64,000 nucleotides of DNA from Halocaridina rubra (GCA_037179515.1 JAXCGZ010015135.1:135001-199000); one strand, 5' to 3'; shown: positions 11,429 to 21,904, numbered from the stretch's first letter. Numbers and translations: made by a program. Notes: generated from the letters alone by a model not told the origin.

Positions 11429-11732
11429 TTTTTTTTTTTTAATAATCGTGACACCAGGACGGTCTAATAAATAAATAAATAGCTAAATCTGCTCTCATCG
11501 GTGCTGGGCACGAAGAAAACATGAAGTAAAAAGAAACAGATCGGAAGTGTTGTGACTTTTCAGATGTGAAGGGATAATAAGAGATGTGTAACAAATATTC
11601 AAGAATATTCGGTGTTGATTTAGGCATAGAAAAAAAACCGTAAATGAAGGAAGACTTAACATCGAAATGTCCAAAAGTCCCTTCAGCTGTAGTATCGCAA
11701 CGGGCGAATGCTGCCATGAACCAACCTACTAC
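11429..11732 (-). mobile_element. ~300-bp non-autonomous derivative of LINE family 2, copy 1
   Basis: Read on the minus strand, the repeat starts GTAGTAGGTTGG and ends CGTCCTGGTGTCACGATTATT plus an A run. The first ~250 bases match the 5' end of the nested full-length LINE family 2 (45600-45857). The last ~70 bases match that LINE's 3' end (23261-23340 and 42420-42500). No coding part remains. Five relatives of its 5' part lie in the window, counting the LINE itself. Confidence 0.75.
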
Positions 11733-11834
11733 AAGTTTATGGTGAATATAAGATGTTGGAGAGATCTTTTCATTCATTACCTTTTTTTTTTTTTTTTTTT
11801 TTTTTAATTCAAGGCTGACCTATGGGGATATTTT

Positions 11835-12080
11835 GGCTTTGTTTGGAATCATTGAAACGGTTTACGGTAGGTCTGAAATGAAGGCAAAAAAGGATATGGT
11901 TTTGTTAGCCATGTGTTTTACCTTCGTTTGGAATTGGTAAGACGGTTTACGTTTGGTGAGAACTGAGTGCAAATGGGTATGATATTCTTGGCCAAATTTT
12001 ACCTCTGTTCGAAAAATGTTCAGATTATTTTCAATTGGTCAGAACTGTTCACATATGACATACTTCTCTTGGTAAAAGTT
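11835..12080. repeat. Degenerate tandem repeat, unit about 82 bp
   Basis: Three diverged units start with GTTTGGAAT (11841), GTTTGGAATTGG (11926) and GTTCGAAAAAT (12006), and the first two continue with a CGGTTTACG block. Spacing is 85 and 80 bases. The array directly precedes the 21-bp minisatellite. Confidence 0.6.
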
Positions 12081-12085
12081 TAAGA

Positions 12086-12840
12086 ATCAATCCGTATATC
12101 TTGAGGAACAATTCCCATAGTTTAAAGCACAAACCCCATAGCTTATGGAGCAATCCTTGTAGTTTAAAAAAAAAAAAAATTCCGATACTTCAAGGAAGAA
12201 TCTTGATAGCTTAAGGAAAAATTTTGATTGTGTAATGAACAATGCTGATAGTTTAAGTAACAAACCTGACGGTCTAAGGAACAATCCTGATTAATTAAGA
12301 AAGTCTTGATAGTGTATGTAGCTATCCTGCTTGTTTAAAAAACAATCCTGATAAGTTAAGGAGCATATTGACAGTGTAAGTTTACAGAACAATCCCAAAG
12401 TTTAAGAAACAATCTTGATTGTTTAAGTAAGAAAGCTAATACTCTAATGAACAATCCTGGTAGCTTAAGGAACTTTCTTGATATTGTAAGTAGCAATCCT
12501 GATTGTTTAAGGAAATATCCTAAAAGTTTATGGAACAATCCTGATAGTTTAAGGAACATTCTTGATAGTGTGTGTAACAGTCTTGATACTTTGAGGAACA
12601 ATCCCAATAGTTTAAGGAAGAATTCTGAGTGTAAGTTACAATCCTGATAGTCTACGGAACAATCGTGATAGTTCAATGAACAATCTTGATAGTAAGGAAC
12701 AATCCCGATAGTTTAGGGAACAATCTCGATAGTTTAAGAAGCAATACTGGTAGTTTAAGGAACAATCCTGATGGCTTAATGAATAATCCCAATAGTTTTA
12801 GAAATAATCCTGATAGTTTAATAAAGGGACAATTCTGATA
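12086..12840. repeat. 21-bp minisatellite, left block
   Basis: Roughly 35 diverged copies of a unit close to AACAATCCTGATAGTTTAAGG fill this stretch. Because the unit is a multiple of three, open frames on both strands translate into seven-residue repeats (NNPDSLR on plus, LSGLFLK on minus). The array resumes at 13150-13225 after an inserted LINE derivative. Confidence 0.88.
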
Positions 12841-12841
12841 G

Positions 12842-13149
12842 TTTTTTTTTTTATTATTGTGACACCAGGACGGGCACAAAAAAGAAATTGCCCTCATCTG
12901 GCCTGGGCACGAAGAAAACATAAAGAGAAACAGAGATAGGAAGTGTTGTGACTTGTCAGATATGAAGGGATAATAAGAGATGTGTAACGAATATCCGAGA
13001 ATTTTCTGTGTTGATGTAGGCATAGAAAAAGAACCGTAACTGAAGGAAGATTTAACATCAAACTCTCCTGGACAGTCCTATTTAAGTCCAAAAGACCCTT
13101 CAGCTGTAGTATCACAACGGTCGACTGGTGCCATGGGCCAACCTACTAC
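12842..13149 (-). mobile_element. ~300-bp non-autonomous derivative of LINE family 2, copy 2
   Basis: This is a near-complete member, from GTAGTAGGTTGGCCCATGG at its minus-strand 5' end to TGGTGTCACAATAATAAA plus an A run at its 3' end (12842). It splits the 21-bp minisatellite, which flanks it on both sides and so defines both ends of the insertion. Confidence 0.82.
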
Positions 13150-13225
13150 ATATAAGAGAACAATCTCGATAGCTTAAGGAATAATCACAATTTTTTAATG
13201 AACATTCCCGATACTTTAAGGATCA
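13150..13225. repeat. 21-bp minisatellite, right block
   Basis: A few further diverged units (GAACAATCTCGATAGCTTAAG-like) continue the array interrupted by the LINE derivative. Confidence 0.75.
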
Positions 13226-13660
13226 CTTCGTGTCAGTAACTTTTGATATTATTTTTGTTTTATTTATTCAGATAACTGTACATGGGGACATGTGCACATG
13301 GGCACTCCCAGTCATATTGCAGATGATAAACATTACAATCTATTTGGTTATGTATAAATAAAATATTAATAGAATTTGCAATTAATTTTAAATATCATAG
13401 CAAGTAATTAATAATAAAATATAGTGCAATAATTGAAGAGTAATTGAAGAGTAATATTTGTAACAATATTTTCAATAGCCCTTGTTGAGTGATATCATTT
13501 AAGTTACATTTCGCTTTTCAACAGTACTACTGTAGACAGTTTGAAGCAGATATAGAATAACAATTTTCAGGTTAGAATAATAAGTAGGTACATATACATA
13601 TGCATGCATTAATTAGATGAGCAATAGAAACATCATTGGGGCTTCATAGTCATACATATC
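13226..13660. other. AT-rich stretch without recognisable features
   Basis: About 435 bases with no meaningful open frame, RNA-like structure or repeat-family match. Confidence 0.45.
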
Positions 13661-13661
13661 A

Positions 13662-13663
13662 AG

Positions 13664-13747
<84 letters not shown>
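13662..13747. repeat. (GA)n microsatellite
   Basis: About 86 bases of GA repeat with one GAG interruption. Confidence 0.97.
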
Positions 13748-13752
<5 letters not shown>

Positions 13753-14082
13753 GGTATTAATTTCAGCAAAAGGAGTTATTCTTCCTTACCACAGATAAAG
13801 ATGCATACATGCATACTCATACATACCATTGTCATCTGAGGGTAACACAGCAAAGGAAAGTGCATGCAATTAATCGCATATACGTACACATATACACCTG
13901 AACATACATACATACATACACATAAACACAGTGCCATATAATGGAAGATAAATTTGGAAGGAAAAGAAAGAGAAAGACTGAAAGCCCTTCCCCTTCTCTA
14001 CCCTTCAAATTATGTACATGAGAGATAATTAGGTCAGCTTAATCCATTATCACTATTATCACAACTATTGCTACCACCATCA

Positions 14083-14249
<167 letters not shown>

Positions 14250-14316
14250 ATCATTACTACAGCTTCTGTATATAGATAGAGTTATGAATCAAAAGTAGTA
14301 ATTATTGATACATATA

Positions 14317-14317
<1 letters not shown>

Positions 14318-14363
<46 letters not shown>

Positions 14364-14382
14364 ACACACACACACACACACA
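14318..14382. repeat. (AC)n microsatellite at the 5' end of CR1 copy B
   Basis: About 65 bases of AC repeat with one CCC interruption, running directly into the truncated ORF1 of CR1 copy B without a spacer. Confidence 0.97.
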
Positions 14383-15261
14383 CAAGGGCAGGAGAGAAAG
14401 GAACTAGAAAAAAGAATAAAGAAGCTGGAAGGGGAAAAGAGTCAACTAGAATCTAGAATTTCTAAACAAGAAGATAAAAACAAACAGCTGAATGACAACC
14501 TAAAGGAATTAGATGCTAGTTCACTGCTCTCTTCTGAGAGAGACGAGATTGCTGCTTGGAATGTCCAGATTAAGGAAAACATTGAACAGTTCAGAAAAGA
14601 GTTCCAGGAGCTGAATATGGAAAATGATACCATGAAAACTTCCTTTGCTGATGCACTAAAGGGGAATGTGGCAGTAAAAGAGGCTGTAAAGGTGGTGGCA
14701 CTGGAAAACATACAAACAGTTGACTATAAAGAGACAGTAATCGAAAAAATGAAAGACGTTGTGATGGAAAGGGCAAACCCACTCATCAGACAGGCACTTG
14801 ATAAGGAGAAGACAGTGGTAATCTCAGGCATAAGTGAATCCCAGGAGCCAACATGGCAGGGGAGACTTGAAGAAAATAAAGCTAGGGTTGTAGACCTGAT
14901 AAGAAAGCTTGGAGTAGTATGTGGTCCTGAGGATATTGTAAACATACACCAACTAGGTAAATATTCGAGGGAAGGAAAGCCGAGACCAACAAAAGTAACC
15001 TTTGAGAGAGGGGAAACATGTAGGGAAATATTGTTGAGAAAAAAAAGTCTAAAAGACCTTCAAGAATGCAAAGAAGTGTTCATTAGACGATACAGAACAC
15101 AGGAAGAGATGGGAAAGATCAAAAACTTGTTGCAAGAGGCAAGAAGGTTAAATGATGAAAGAAATGAAGAAGAGAAGAAAAATTTTCGTTACAGAGTTCT
15201 TCCAGACAAAGGGGAGATAAAGAAGATAATGACAGAAGATCAGGGGATGGGGCCTCATTAA
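14383..15261 (+). CDS. CR1 ORF1 protein, N-terminally truncated
   Basis: About 292 codons of the ORF1 RNA-binding protein remain. The first third is a charged coiled coil (KELEKRIKKLEGEKSQLE). After KTVVISGI the order VDLIRKLGVV, VNIHQLGKYSREGKPRPTKV, REILLRKKSLKDL and KNFRYRVLPDKGEI resembles the RRM and C-terminal layout of L1-type ORF1 chaperones. That comparison is from memory. It ends GMGPH at 15261. The true start is missing: the open frame continues into (AC)n-encoded Thr-His repeats, which are not part of the gene. ORF2 begins in an overlapping frame. Confidence 0.85.
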   Translation, partial: QGQERKELEKRIKKLEGEKSQLESRISKQEDKNKQLNDNLKELDASSLLSSERDEIAAWNVQIKENIEQFRKEFQELNMENDTMKTSFADALKGNVAVKEAVKVVALENIQTVDYKETVIEKMKDVVMERANPLIRQALDKEKTVVISGISESQEPTWQGRLEENKARVVDLIRKLGVVCGPEDIVNIHQLGKYSREGKPRPTKVTFERGETCREILLRKKSLKDLQECKEVFIRRYRTQEEMGKIKNLLQEARRLNDERNEEEKKNFRYRVLPDKGEIKKIMTEDQGMGPH

Positions 15262-15263
15262 GA

Positions 15264-15794
15264 TTGTTATACACAAATGCTGATGGATTAGCTGGTAAGG
15301 CAGTAGAATTAAAAGATAGGATTCACAACAGTAAGGCAGATATAGTAGCAATTACAGAGACTAAGTTGAGTGAGGACATAAACAGTGTCACAGTTTTTCC
15401 TAAGGGCTTCAGAATACTAAGGGTTGAAAGATCTGAGAGGACTGGTGGAGGGATAGCACTGCTCATAAGTGAGAGGATTCAAGTTGAAGAAATAAACTTG
15501 GCTATAGAAAGTGAGTTCAAGGAATTTCTTGTTGCTCGCATAAATACTGGGTCAGAGAGCATTATAATAACTGTTGTATACAACCCACCAAGGAACCAAA
15601 ATAGGCTTGAAGTTTATGAGGAAAGTCATATAGGTACTATTGAAGTCATAAACTCAGTTGTTAACATGGCACGGGAAAAAAAGTGTGGGATTCTGATTAT
15701 GGGAGACTTTAATCATAAAGAGATAGATTGGATAAATCTTGACCCACACAGTGGTGAGGACTCATTCGGGGCAAGATTCCTAGATTGCGTATAA
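15264..15794 (+). pseudogene. CR1 ORF2 endonuclease domain, N-terminal part (copy B)
   Basis: The APE-type endonuclease motifs are in order: LYTNADGL (Asn), IVAITETKLSE (catalytic Glu), GGGIALLI, TVVYNPPRNQ (Tyr) and ILIMGDFNHKEIDW (Asp/Asn). The enzyme nicks target DNA to prime reverse transcription. No in-frame ATG precedes the first motif; the frame stays open upstream into ORF1. It ends prematurely at TAA (15792-15794), where copies C, L and M continue. Confidence 0.9.
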
Positions 15795-15818
15795 GGGAAT
15801 TTCCTACACCAACATGTA

Positions 15819-16369
15819 ATGGAACCAACAAGGGCTAGGGGTGGGGATGAGCCATCACTACTTGATCTAGTGTTCACAGATAATGTGTTGGATATTGAAA
15901 ATATTGAGTATGAACCACCAATTGGAAAGAGTGACCACTGTGTGTTGTTTATGGAGTATATCATTGAAGATATTCTTCCTGAGAGTAGAGGCACTGAGGA
16001 CATGAGAGGAACTATCCAAAAGGAGATTACATCAAAATGAATGAGCTTTTTGCAGTTATTGACTGGAGAACCTTATTTTACAACAAATCTGTACAAGAAA
16101 TGTATGACATCTTTTGTGAGAAATATGGGAAGATAGTAGATTGCTGCATACCTGTCACCAAAGTAGGTGTAATTCATGCCAGAGAGAAATGGTTCGATAA
16201 TGGGTGTAAAAGAGCTAAGGAGTGGAGAGACAAATGCTGGAAAAGGTATAGGAGGAGAAAAAACATAAATGCCTGGCAAACCTACAAAAGAGCAAGAAAT
16301 GACTACCTAAGTAAAAGGAGAGAGGCAGAGAGAGATTATGAGAGGGACATCACCAGGAAGGCTAAATAA
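15819..16369 (+). pseudogene. CR1 ORF2 endonuclease C-terminal part and linker (copy B)
   Basis: Two frames (15819-16040 and 16037-16369) joined by a one-base deletion carry SLLDLVFTDNVLD, the catalytic IGKSDHCVL (SDH) motif and the basic linker ending ERDYERDITRKAK. The final TAA replaces the GAA found in minus-strand copies L and M and is shared with copy C. Confidence 0.88.
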
Positions 16370-16486
16370 AATCCCAAGCTTTTCCACAGCTTTATCAGAG
16401 GAAAACTGAAGGTAAAAGAACAGGTTTTAAGGCTAAAGAGAGCGGATGGAAGCATCACTGAGACGGATGAAGAGATCTGCAAAGAA

Positions 16487-17506
16487 TTGAACAAGGGGTT
16501 TCAGTCAGTATTTACAGTAGAAAATACCCCACCCCCTCAGATTGCAGTGATAGAAGCTCAAGGACCGGAATTAGAGAACATCAACCTTACAGCCACAGAG
16601 GTATGGAAAGCGCTGATGGATTTAGATGTTCATAAAGCTACAGGTCCTGATGACATATCCCCTCATGTGCTTAAAAAATGCGCAAACACAATATCAGTGG
16701 CACTAAGTATCATATTTAAGGAGTCACTGGAGTCGGGGGAGATTCCAAGATGCTGGAAACAAGCAAATGTGATACCTATCTTCAAAAAGGGAAGGAGGGA
16801 TACGGCTCTGAACAATAGACCAGTTTCCTTGACCAGCATAGTTTGCAAAGTTATGGAGAAACTACTAAGGAAACATATCTCTCTTCACTTGGAATCCTTC
16901 AACTTTTTGTCAGTGAGGCAACATGGCTTCAGAGAAGGTAGATCAACAGTAACAAACTTATTAGAATTTTATGATGAGGTAAGCCAAGTCTTACAGGAAA
17001 GAGAGGGCTGGGCAGATTGCATATTCCTAGACTTCCAGAAAGCGTTTGACACTGTTCCACATGGGAGACTTATTAGGAAGCTGCACTCAATGGCTAGAAT
17101 AGGTGGAAATGTTTTGGAATGGATAAAAACTTACTTAGAAGGAAGGGAACAGAGGGTTAGAGTAATACACTCAGTGTCTGAATGGAGAAGAGTTAGTAGT
17201 GGAGTTCCACAGGGTTCAGTTTTAGGGCCACTTTTGTTCCTTGTATATGTAAATGACCTACCAGAGTCTGTAAATTCATTCATGAGTATGTTTGCAGATG
17301 ATGCAAAGATTGTGAAGAAAGTAAAAAACGAGAACAATGGTAGAGAACTTCAGGAGGATCTAAATAATCTGCATGAGTGGTCAGAAAAGTGGCTAATGAA
17401 ATTCAATACTTCAAAATGTAAGGTAATGAGAATGGGTACAAGTGCAAGAAGGCCCAAGCTTGACTACTCGGTGGCTGGAGTACAACTTCAAGAGACAGAA
17501 AATTAG
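16487..17506 (+). CDS. CR1 ORF2 reverse transcriptase (copy B)
   Basis: The 339 codons span the whole catalytic core. In order they show [48 protein letters not shown], motif [19 protein letters not shown], motif [21 protein letters not shown], motif [10 protein letters not shown] with both catalytic aspartates, and motif [15 protein letters not shown]. The frame ends at TAG (17504), which stands for GAG in copies B2 and C. Upstream it is open back to the TAA at 16367. Confidence 0.93.
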   Translation: MNKGFQSVFTVENTPPPQIAVIEAQGPELENINLTATEVWKALMDLDVHKATGPDDISPHVLKKCANTISVALSIIFKESLESGEIPRCWKQANVIPIFKKGRRDTALNNRPVSLTSIVCKVMEKLLRKHISLHLESFNFLSVRQHGFREGRSTVTNLLEFYDEVSQVLQEREGWADCIFLDFQKAFDTVPHGRLIRKLHSMARIGGNVLEWIKTYLEGREQRVRVIHSVSEWRRVSSGVPQGSVLGPLLFLVYVNDLPESVNSFMSMFADDAKIVKKVKNENNGRELQEDLNNLHEWSEKWLMKFNTSKCKVMRMGTSARRPKLDYSVAGVQLQETEN

Positions 17507-17536
17507 AGAGATTTAGGAGTAAACATACTGGCAGAT

Positions 17537-18085
17537 TTGTCTCCAGAAATACATATAAATGGCATAGTAAGGGCAGCATATGCATTCTTATCAAATGTAA
17601 GGGTAGCCTTCAGGCACATGGACAAGGAAATGTTCAGAAATATTTATGTAATCTATGTGAGGCCAAAACTCGAATATGCAGCCCCCTTTTGGAATCCGCA
17701 CTTGAAAAAGCACATAGCTAAGCTTGAAAAAGTTCAAAGACATGCCACGAAACTGGTGCCAGAAATACGCAATCTCAGTCACGATGAGAGGCTGAGGGAA
17801 TTAGACTTACCATCACTTGAAGCTAGAGGAGTGAGGGGGGATATGGTGACAGTCTTTAAATTCCTTCATGGTTATGATAGAGTAGATAGGGATCGATATT
17901 TCGATATGGCTGGCTCTAGAACTAGAGGTCATAGTTTGAAGCTTCATAAGAAAACTTCTTTGCAGGATGTAAGGAAATACTTTTTCAGTGTAAGAGTAGT
18001 TGATAATTGGAATTCGCTAAGCGAGGAGGTAGTTAGTGCTATCTCAATCCATAGTTTTAAGGACAGGTATGATAAGTATGACTAA
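17537..18085 (+). pseudogene. CR1 ORF2 C-terminal domain (copy B)
   Basis: The region continues in frame after the TAG at 17504 and holds the CR1-specific tail: [70 protein letters not shown] and [11 protein letters not shown], ending at the normal stop 18085. Confidence 0.92.
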
Positions 18086-18109
18086 GTCTAAAATGGAACC
18101 GATGAGGAG

Positions 18110-18172
18110 ACGGGAAGATACGAGCTTTGGGCTCTTTCCCGTAAACACAATTAGGTAATCACAATTAGGTAA

Positions 18173-18176
<4 letters not shown>
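18110..18176 (+). promoter_or_regulatory. CR1 3' stem-loop and tail repeats (copy B)
   Basis: The stem-loop lies at 18110-18142, and two AATTAGGTAATCAC units follow at 18149-18162 and 18163-18176. The last bases (ATCAC) run straight into (AC)n. Confidence 0.8.

Positions 18177-18240
<64 letters not shown>
18177..18240. repeat. (AC)n between CR1 copies B and B2
   Basis: About 64 bases of pure AC repeat sit between the tail of copy B and the truncated 5' end of copy B2 with no other sequence. Confidence 0.97.
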
Positions 18241-18245
<5 letters not shown>

Positions 18246-18443
18246 GAATACTTCAACTTTTTGTCAGTGAGGCAACATGGCTTCAGAGAAGGTTGATCAA
18301 CAGTAACAAACTTATTAGAATTTTATGATGAGGTAAGCCAAATCTTACAGGAAAGAGAGGGCTGGGCAGATTGCATATTCCTAGACTTCCAGAAAGCGTT
18401 TGACACTGTTCCACATGGGAGACTTATTAGGAAGCTGCAATCA

Positions 18444-19439
18444 ATGGCTAGAATAGGTGGAAATGTTTTGGACTGGATAAAAACTTACTTAGAAGGAAGG
18501 GAACAGAGGGTTAGAGTAAGACACTCAGTGTCTGAATGGAGAAGAGTTAGTAGTGGAGTTCCACAGGGTTCAGCTTTAGGGCCACTTTTGTTCCTTGTAT
18601 ATGTAAATGACCTACCAGAGTCTGTAAATTCATTCATGAATATGTTTGCAGATGATGCAAAGATTGTGAAGAAAGTAAAAAACGAGAACAATGGTAGAGA
18701 ACTTCAGGAGGATCTAAATAATCTGCATGAGTGGTCAGAAAAGTGGCTAATGAAATTCAATACTTCAAAATGTAAGGTAATGAGAATGGGTACAAGTGCA
18801 AGAAGGCCCAAGCTTGACTACTCGGTGGCTGGAGTACAACTTCAAGAGACAGAAAATGAGAGAGATCTAGGAGTAAACATACTGGCAGATTTGTCTCCAA
18901 AAATACATATAAATGGCATAGTAAGGGCAGCATATGCATTCTTATCAAATGTAAGGGTAGCCTTCAGGCACATGGACAAGGAAATGTTCAGAAATATTTA
19001 TGTAACCTATGTGAGGCCAGAACTCGAATATGCAGCCCCCTTTTGGAATCCGCACTTGAAAAAGCACATAGCTAAGCTTGAAAAAGTTCAAAGACATGCC
19101 ACGAAACTGGTGCCAGAAATACGCAATCTCAGTTATGATGAGAGGCTGAGGGAATTAGACTTACCATCACTCGAAGCTAGAATATTGAGGGGGGATATGG
19201 TGACAGTCTTTAAATTCCTTCATGGTTATGATAGAGTGGATAGGGATCGATATTTTGATATGGCTGGCTCTAGAACTAGAGGTCATAGTTTGAAGCTTCG
19301 TAAGAAAACTTGTTTGCAGGATGTAAGGAAATACTTTTTCAGTGTAAGAGTAGTTGATATTTGGAATTCGCTAGGCGAGGAGGTAGTTAATGCTATCTCA
19401 ATCCATAGTTTTAAGGACAGGTATGATAAGTATGACTAA
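18444..19439 (+). CDS. CR1 ORF2 reverse transcriptase palm to C terminus (copy B2)
   Basis: The open frame of 331 codons includes motif B ([20 protein letters not shown]), motif C (MFADDAKIV), motif D and the full CR1 C-terminal region to KYD. Unlike B and D it keeps GAG at the ETENERDLG site, so palm and C terminus are one frame. Motif A lies just upstream (near 18380-18410) in the same frame, and the frame is open back to the TGA near 18293. Missing fingers and endonuclease make it non-autonomous. Confidence 0.92.
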   Translation: MARIGGNVLDWIKTYLEGREQRVRVRHSVSEWRRVSSGVPQGSALGPLLFLVYVNDLPESVNSFMNMFADDAKIVKKVKNENNGRELQEDLNNLHEWSEKWLMKFNTSKCKVMRMGTSARRPKLDYSVAGVQLQETENERDLGVNILADLSPKIHINGIVRAAYAFLSNVRVAFRHMDKEMFRNIYVTYVRPELEYAAPFWNPHLKKHIAKLEKVQRHATKLVPEIRNLSYDERLRELDLPSLEARILRGDMVTVFKFLHGYDRVDRDRYFDMAGSRTRGHSLKLRKKTCLQDVRKYFFSVRVVDIWNSLGEEVVNAISIHSFKDRYDKYD

Positions 19440-19463
19440 GTATAAAATGGAACCGATGAGGAG

Positions 19464-19936
<473 letters not shown>

Positions 19937-20953
19937 AACAAGGAATTTCAGTCAGTATTTACAGTAGAAAATACCCCACCCCCTCAGATTGCAGTGATAG
20001 AAGCTCAAAGGCCGGTATTAGAGAATATCAACCTTACAGCCACAGAGGTATGCAAAGCGCTGATGGATTTAGATGTTCATAAAGCTACAGGTCCCGATGA
20101 CATATCCCCTCATGTGCTTAAAAAATGCGTAAACACAATATCAGTGGCACTAAGTATCATATTTAAGGAGTCACTGGAGTCGGGGGAGATTCCAAGATGC
20201 TGGAAACAAGCAAATGTGATACCTATCTTCAAAAAGGGAAGGAGGGATACGGCTCTGAACTATAGACCTGTTTCCTTGACCAGCATAGTTTGCAAAGATA
20301 TGGAGAAACTACTAAGGAAACATATCTCTCTTCACTTGGAATCCTTCAACTTTTTGTCAGTGAGGCAACATGGCTTCAGAGAAGGTAGATCAACAGTAAA
20401 AAACTTATTAGAATTTTATGATGAGGTAAGCCAAATCTTACAGGAAAGAGAGGGCTGGGCAGATTGCATATTCCTAGACTTCCAGAAAGCGTTTGACACT
20501 GTTCCACATGGGAGACTTATTAGGAAGCTCCAATCAATGGCTAGAATAGGTGGAAATGTTTTGGAATGGATAAAAACTTACTTAGAAGGAAGGGAACAGA
20601 GGGTTAGAGTAAGACACTCAGTGTCTGAATGGAGAAGAGTTAGTAGTGGAGTTCCACAGGGTTCAGTTTTAGGGCCACTTTTGTTCCTTGTATATGTAAA
20701 TGACCTACCAGAGTCTGTAAATTCATTCATGAATATGTTTGCAGATGATGCAAATATTGTGAAGAAAGTAAAAAACGAGAACAATGGTAGAGAACTTCAG
20801 GAGGATCTAAATAATCTGCATGAGTGGTCAGAAAAGTGGCTAATGAAATTCAATACTTCAAAATGTAAGGTAATGAGAATGGGTACAAGTGCAAGAAGGC
20901 CCAAGCTTGACTACTCGGTGGCTGGAGTACAACTTCAAGAGACAGAAAATTAG
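19937..20953 (+). CDS. CR1 ORF2 reverse transcriptase (copy D)
   Basis: The 338 codons contain all reverse transcriptase motifs: [64 protein letters not shown] and MFADDANIV, where Lys of other copies is Asn. The open frame reaches upstream to 19667 through microsatellite codons. I place the element boundary at 19937 because earlier residues are only Tyr-Ile and Thr-His repeats. It stops at the TAG shared with copy B. Confidence 0.92.
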   Translation, partial: NKEFQSVFTVENTPPPQIAVIEAQRPVLENINLTATEVCKALMDLDVHKATGPDDISPHVLKKCVNTISVALSIIFKESLESGEIPRCWKQANVIPIFKKGRRDTALNYRPVSLTSIVCKDMEKLLRKHISLHLESFNFLSVRQHGFREGRSTVKNLLEFYDEVSQILQEREGWADCIFLDFQKAFDTVPHGRLIRKLQSMARIGGNVLEWIKTYLEGREQRVRVRHSVSEWRRVSSGVPQGSVLGPLLFLVYVNDLPESVNSFMNMFADDANIVKKVKNENNGRELQEDLNNLHEWSEKWLMKFNTSKCKVMRMGTSARRPKLDYSVAGVQLQETEN

Positions 20954-20983
20954 AGAGATCTAGGAGTAAACATACTGGCAGAT

Positions 20984-21532
20984 TTGTCTCCAGAAATACA
21001 TATAAATGGCATAGTAAGGGCAGCATATGCATTCTTATCAAATGTAAGGGTAGCCTTCAGGCACATGGACAAGGAAATGTTCAGAAATATTTATGTAACC
21101 TATGTGAGGCCAAAACTCGAATATGCAGCCCCCTTTTGGAATCCGCACTTGAAAAAGCACATAGCTAAGCTTGAAAAAGTTCAAAGACATGCCACGAAAC
21201 TGGTGCCAGAAATACGCAATCTCAGTTATGATGAGAGGCTGAGGGAATTAGACTTACCATCACTCGAAGCTAGAAGAGTGAGGGGGGATATGGTGACAGT
21301 CTTTAAATTCCTTCATGGTTATGATAGAGTGGATAGGGATCGATATTTTGATATGGCTGGCTCTAGAACTAGAGGTCATAGTTTGAAGCTTCGCAAGAAA
21401 ACTTGTTTGCAGGATGTAAGGAAATACTTTTTCAGTGTAGGAGTTGTTGATAATTGGAATTCGCTAAGCGAGGAGGTAGTTAATGCTATCTCAATCCGTA
21501 GTTTTAAGGACAGGTATGATAAGTATGACTAA
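20984..21532 (+). pseudogene. CR1 ORF2 C-terminal domain (copy D)
   Basis: The continuation after the shared TAG carries the same C-terminal blocks as copy B ([46 protein letters not shown]) and ends at the natural stop. Confidence 0.9.
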
Positions 21533-21556
21533 GTCTAAAATGGAACCGATGAGGAG

Positions 21557-21623
21557 ACGGGAAGATACGAGCTTTGGGCTCTTTCCCGTAAACACAGTTA
21601 GGTAATCACAATTAGGTAATCAC
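21557..21623 (+). promoter_or_regulatory. CR1 3' stem-loop and tail repeats (copy D)
   Basis: The stem-loop is at 21557-21589. Tail units AGTTAGGTAATCAC and AATTAGGTAATCAC follow. Confidence 0.8.
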
Positions 21624-21822
21624 ATATGAGCTCCTGAGGGAGGGGGCTAGAATACTTCCTCCATGTTCTCCTGCGTGTCGTAAGAGTAGACCAAGTGGGG
21701 CGGAGCGAAGGGAATGAGAGACCCCCTCTCTGTACTTTCTCTTCCCAGAAAGTCAGAGCATTATTCCTTTACTCAGCCACTCACCTTATAAGGGGAAAAG
21801 TGGCTTATGTATATAAAAAGGC
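21624..21822 (+). repeat. Dispersed repeat family V2 (decapod-type SINE)
   Basis: The block has TAGAATACTTCCTCCATGTT, CTGCGTGTCGTAAGAG, GGGGCGGAGCGAAGGG and ACTCAGCCACTCACC and matches the inverted copy at 8265-8445. Its 3' side runs into (GA)n. Confidence 0.78.

Positions 21823-21825
<3 letters not shown>

Positions 21826-21904
<79 letters not shown>

Larger units (their letters stand above)
14383..18176 (+). mobile_element. CR1-like LINE copy B, 5'-truncated in ORF1
   Basis: The copy runs from inside ORF1 (at GQERKELEKRIKK) through endonuclease and reverse transcriptase to two 14-bp tail units (18149-18176). Compared with the other copies it has TAA for CAA at 15792, a one-base deletion near 15999, TAA for GAA at 16367 and TAG for GAG at 17504. 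The TAA at 16367 is also in copy C and the TAG is also in copy D, so these stops were inherited and not private. The element is flanked by (AC)n on both sides. Confidence 0.96.
19937..21623 (+). mobile_element. CR1-like LINE copy D, 5'-truncated before reverse transcriptase
   Basis: The copy starts at [13 protein letters not shown], just before the reverse transcriptase, and ends with two tail units (21596-21623). It shares with copy B the TAG at the ETEN site (20951). A V2 repeat follows its tail directly. Confidence 0.96.

Noticed and set aside
12086..13225. Possible CRISPR-like array because of regular 21-bp units
   Set aside because: Units are contiguous and diverged with no unique spacers, and the window is eukaryotic.
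13662..13747. Arg-Glu repeat proteins across (GA)n tracts, also at 1456-1671 and 21695-21992
   Set aside because: They are microsatellite translations.
17131..17337. Recurring antisense open frame ([17 protein letters not shown]) seen opposite every CR1 reverse transcriptase, with similar antisense frames over ORF1 and endonuclease
   Set aside because: It recurs only because the sense strand is repeated. It has no family resemblance and lies fully within the reverse transcriptase codons.
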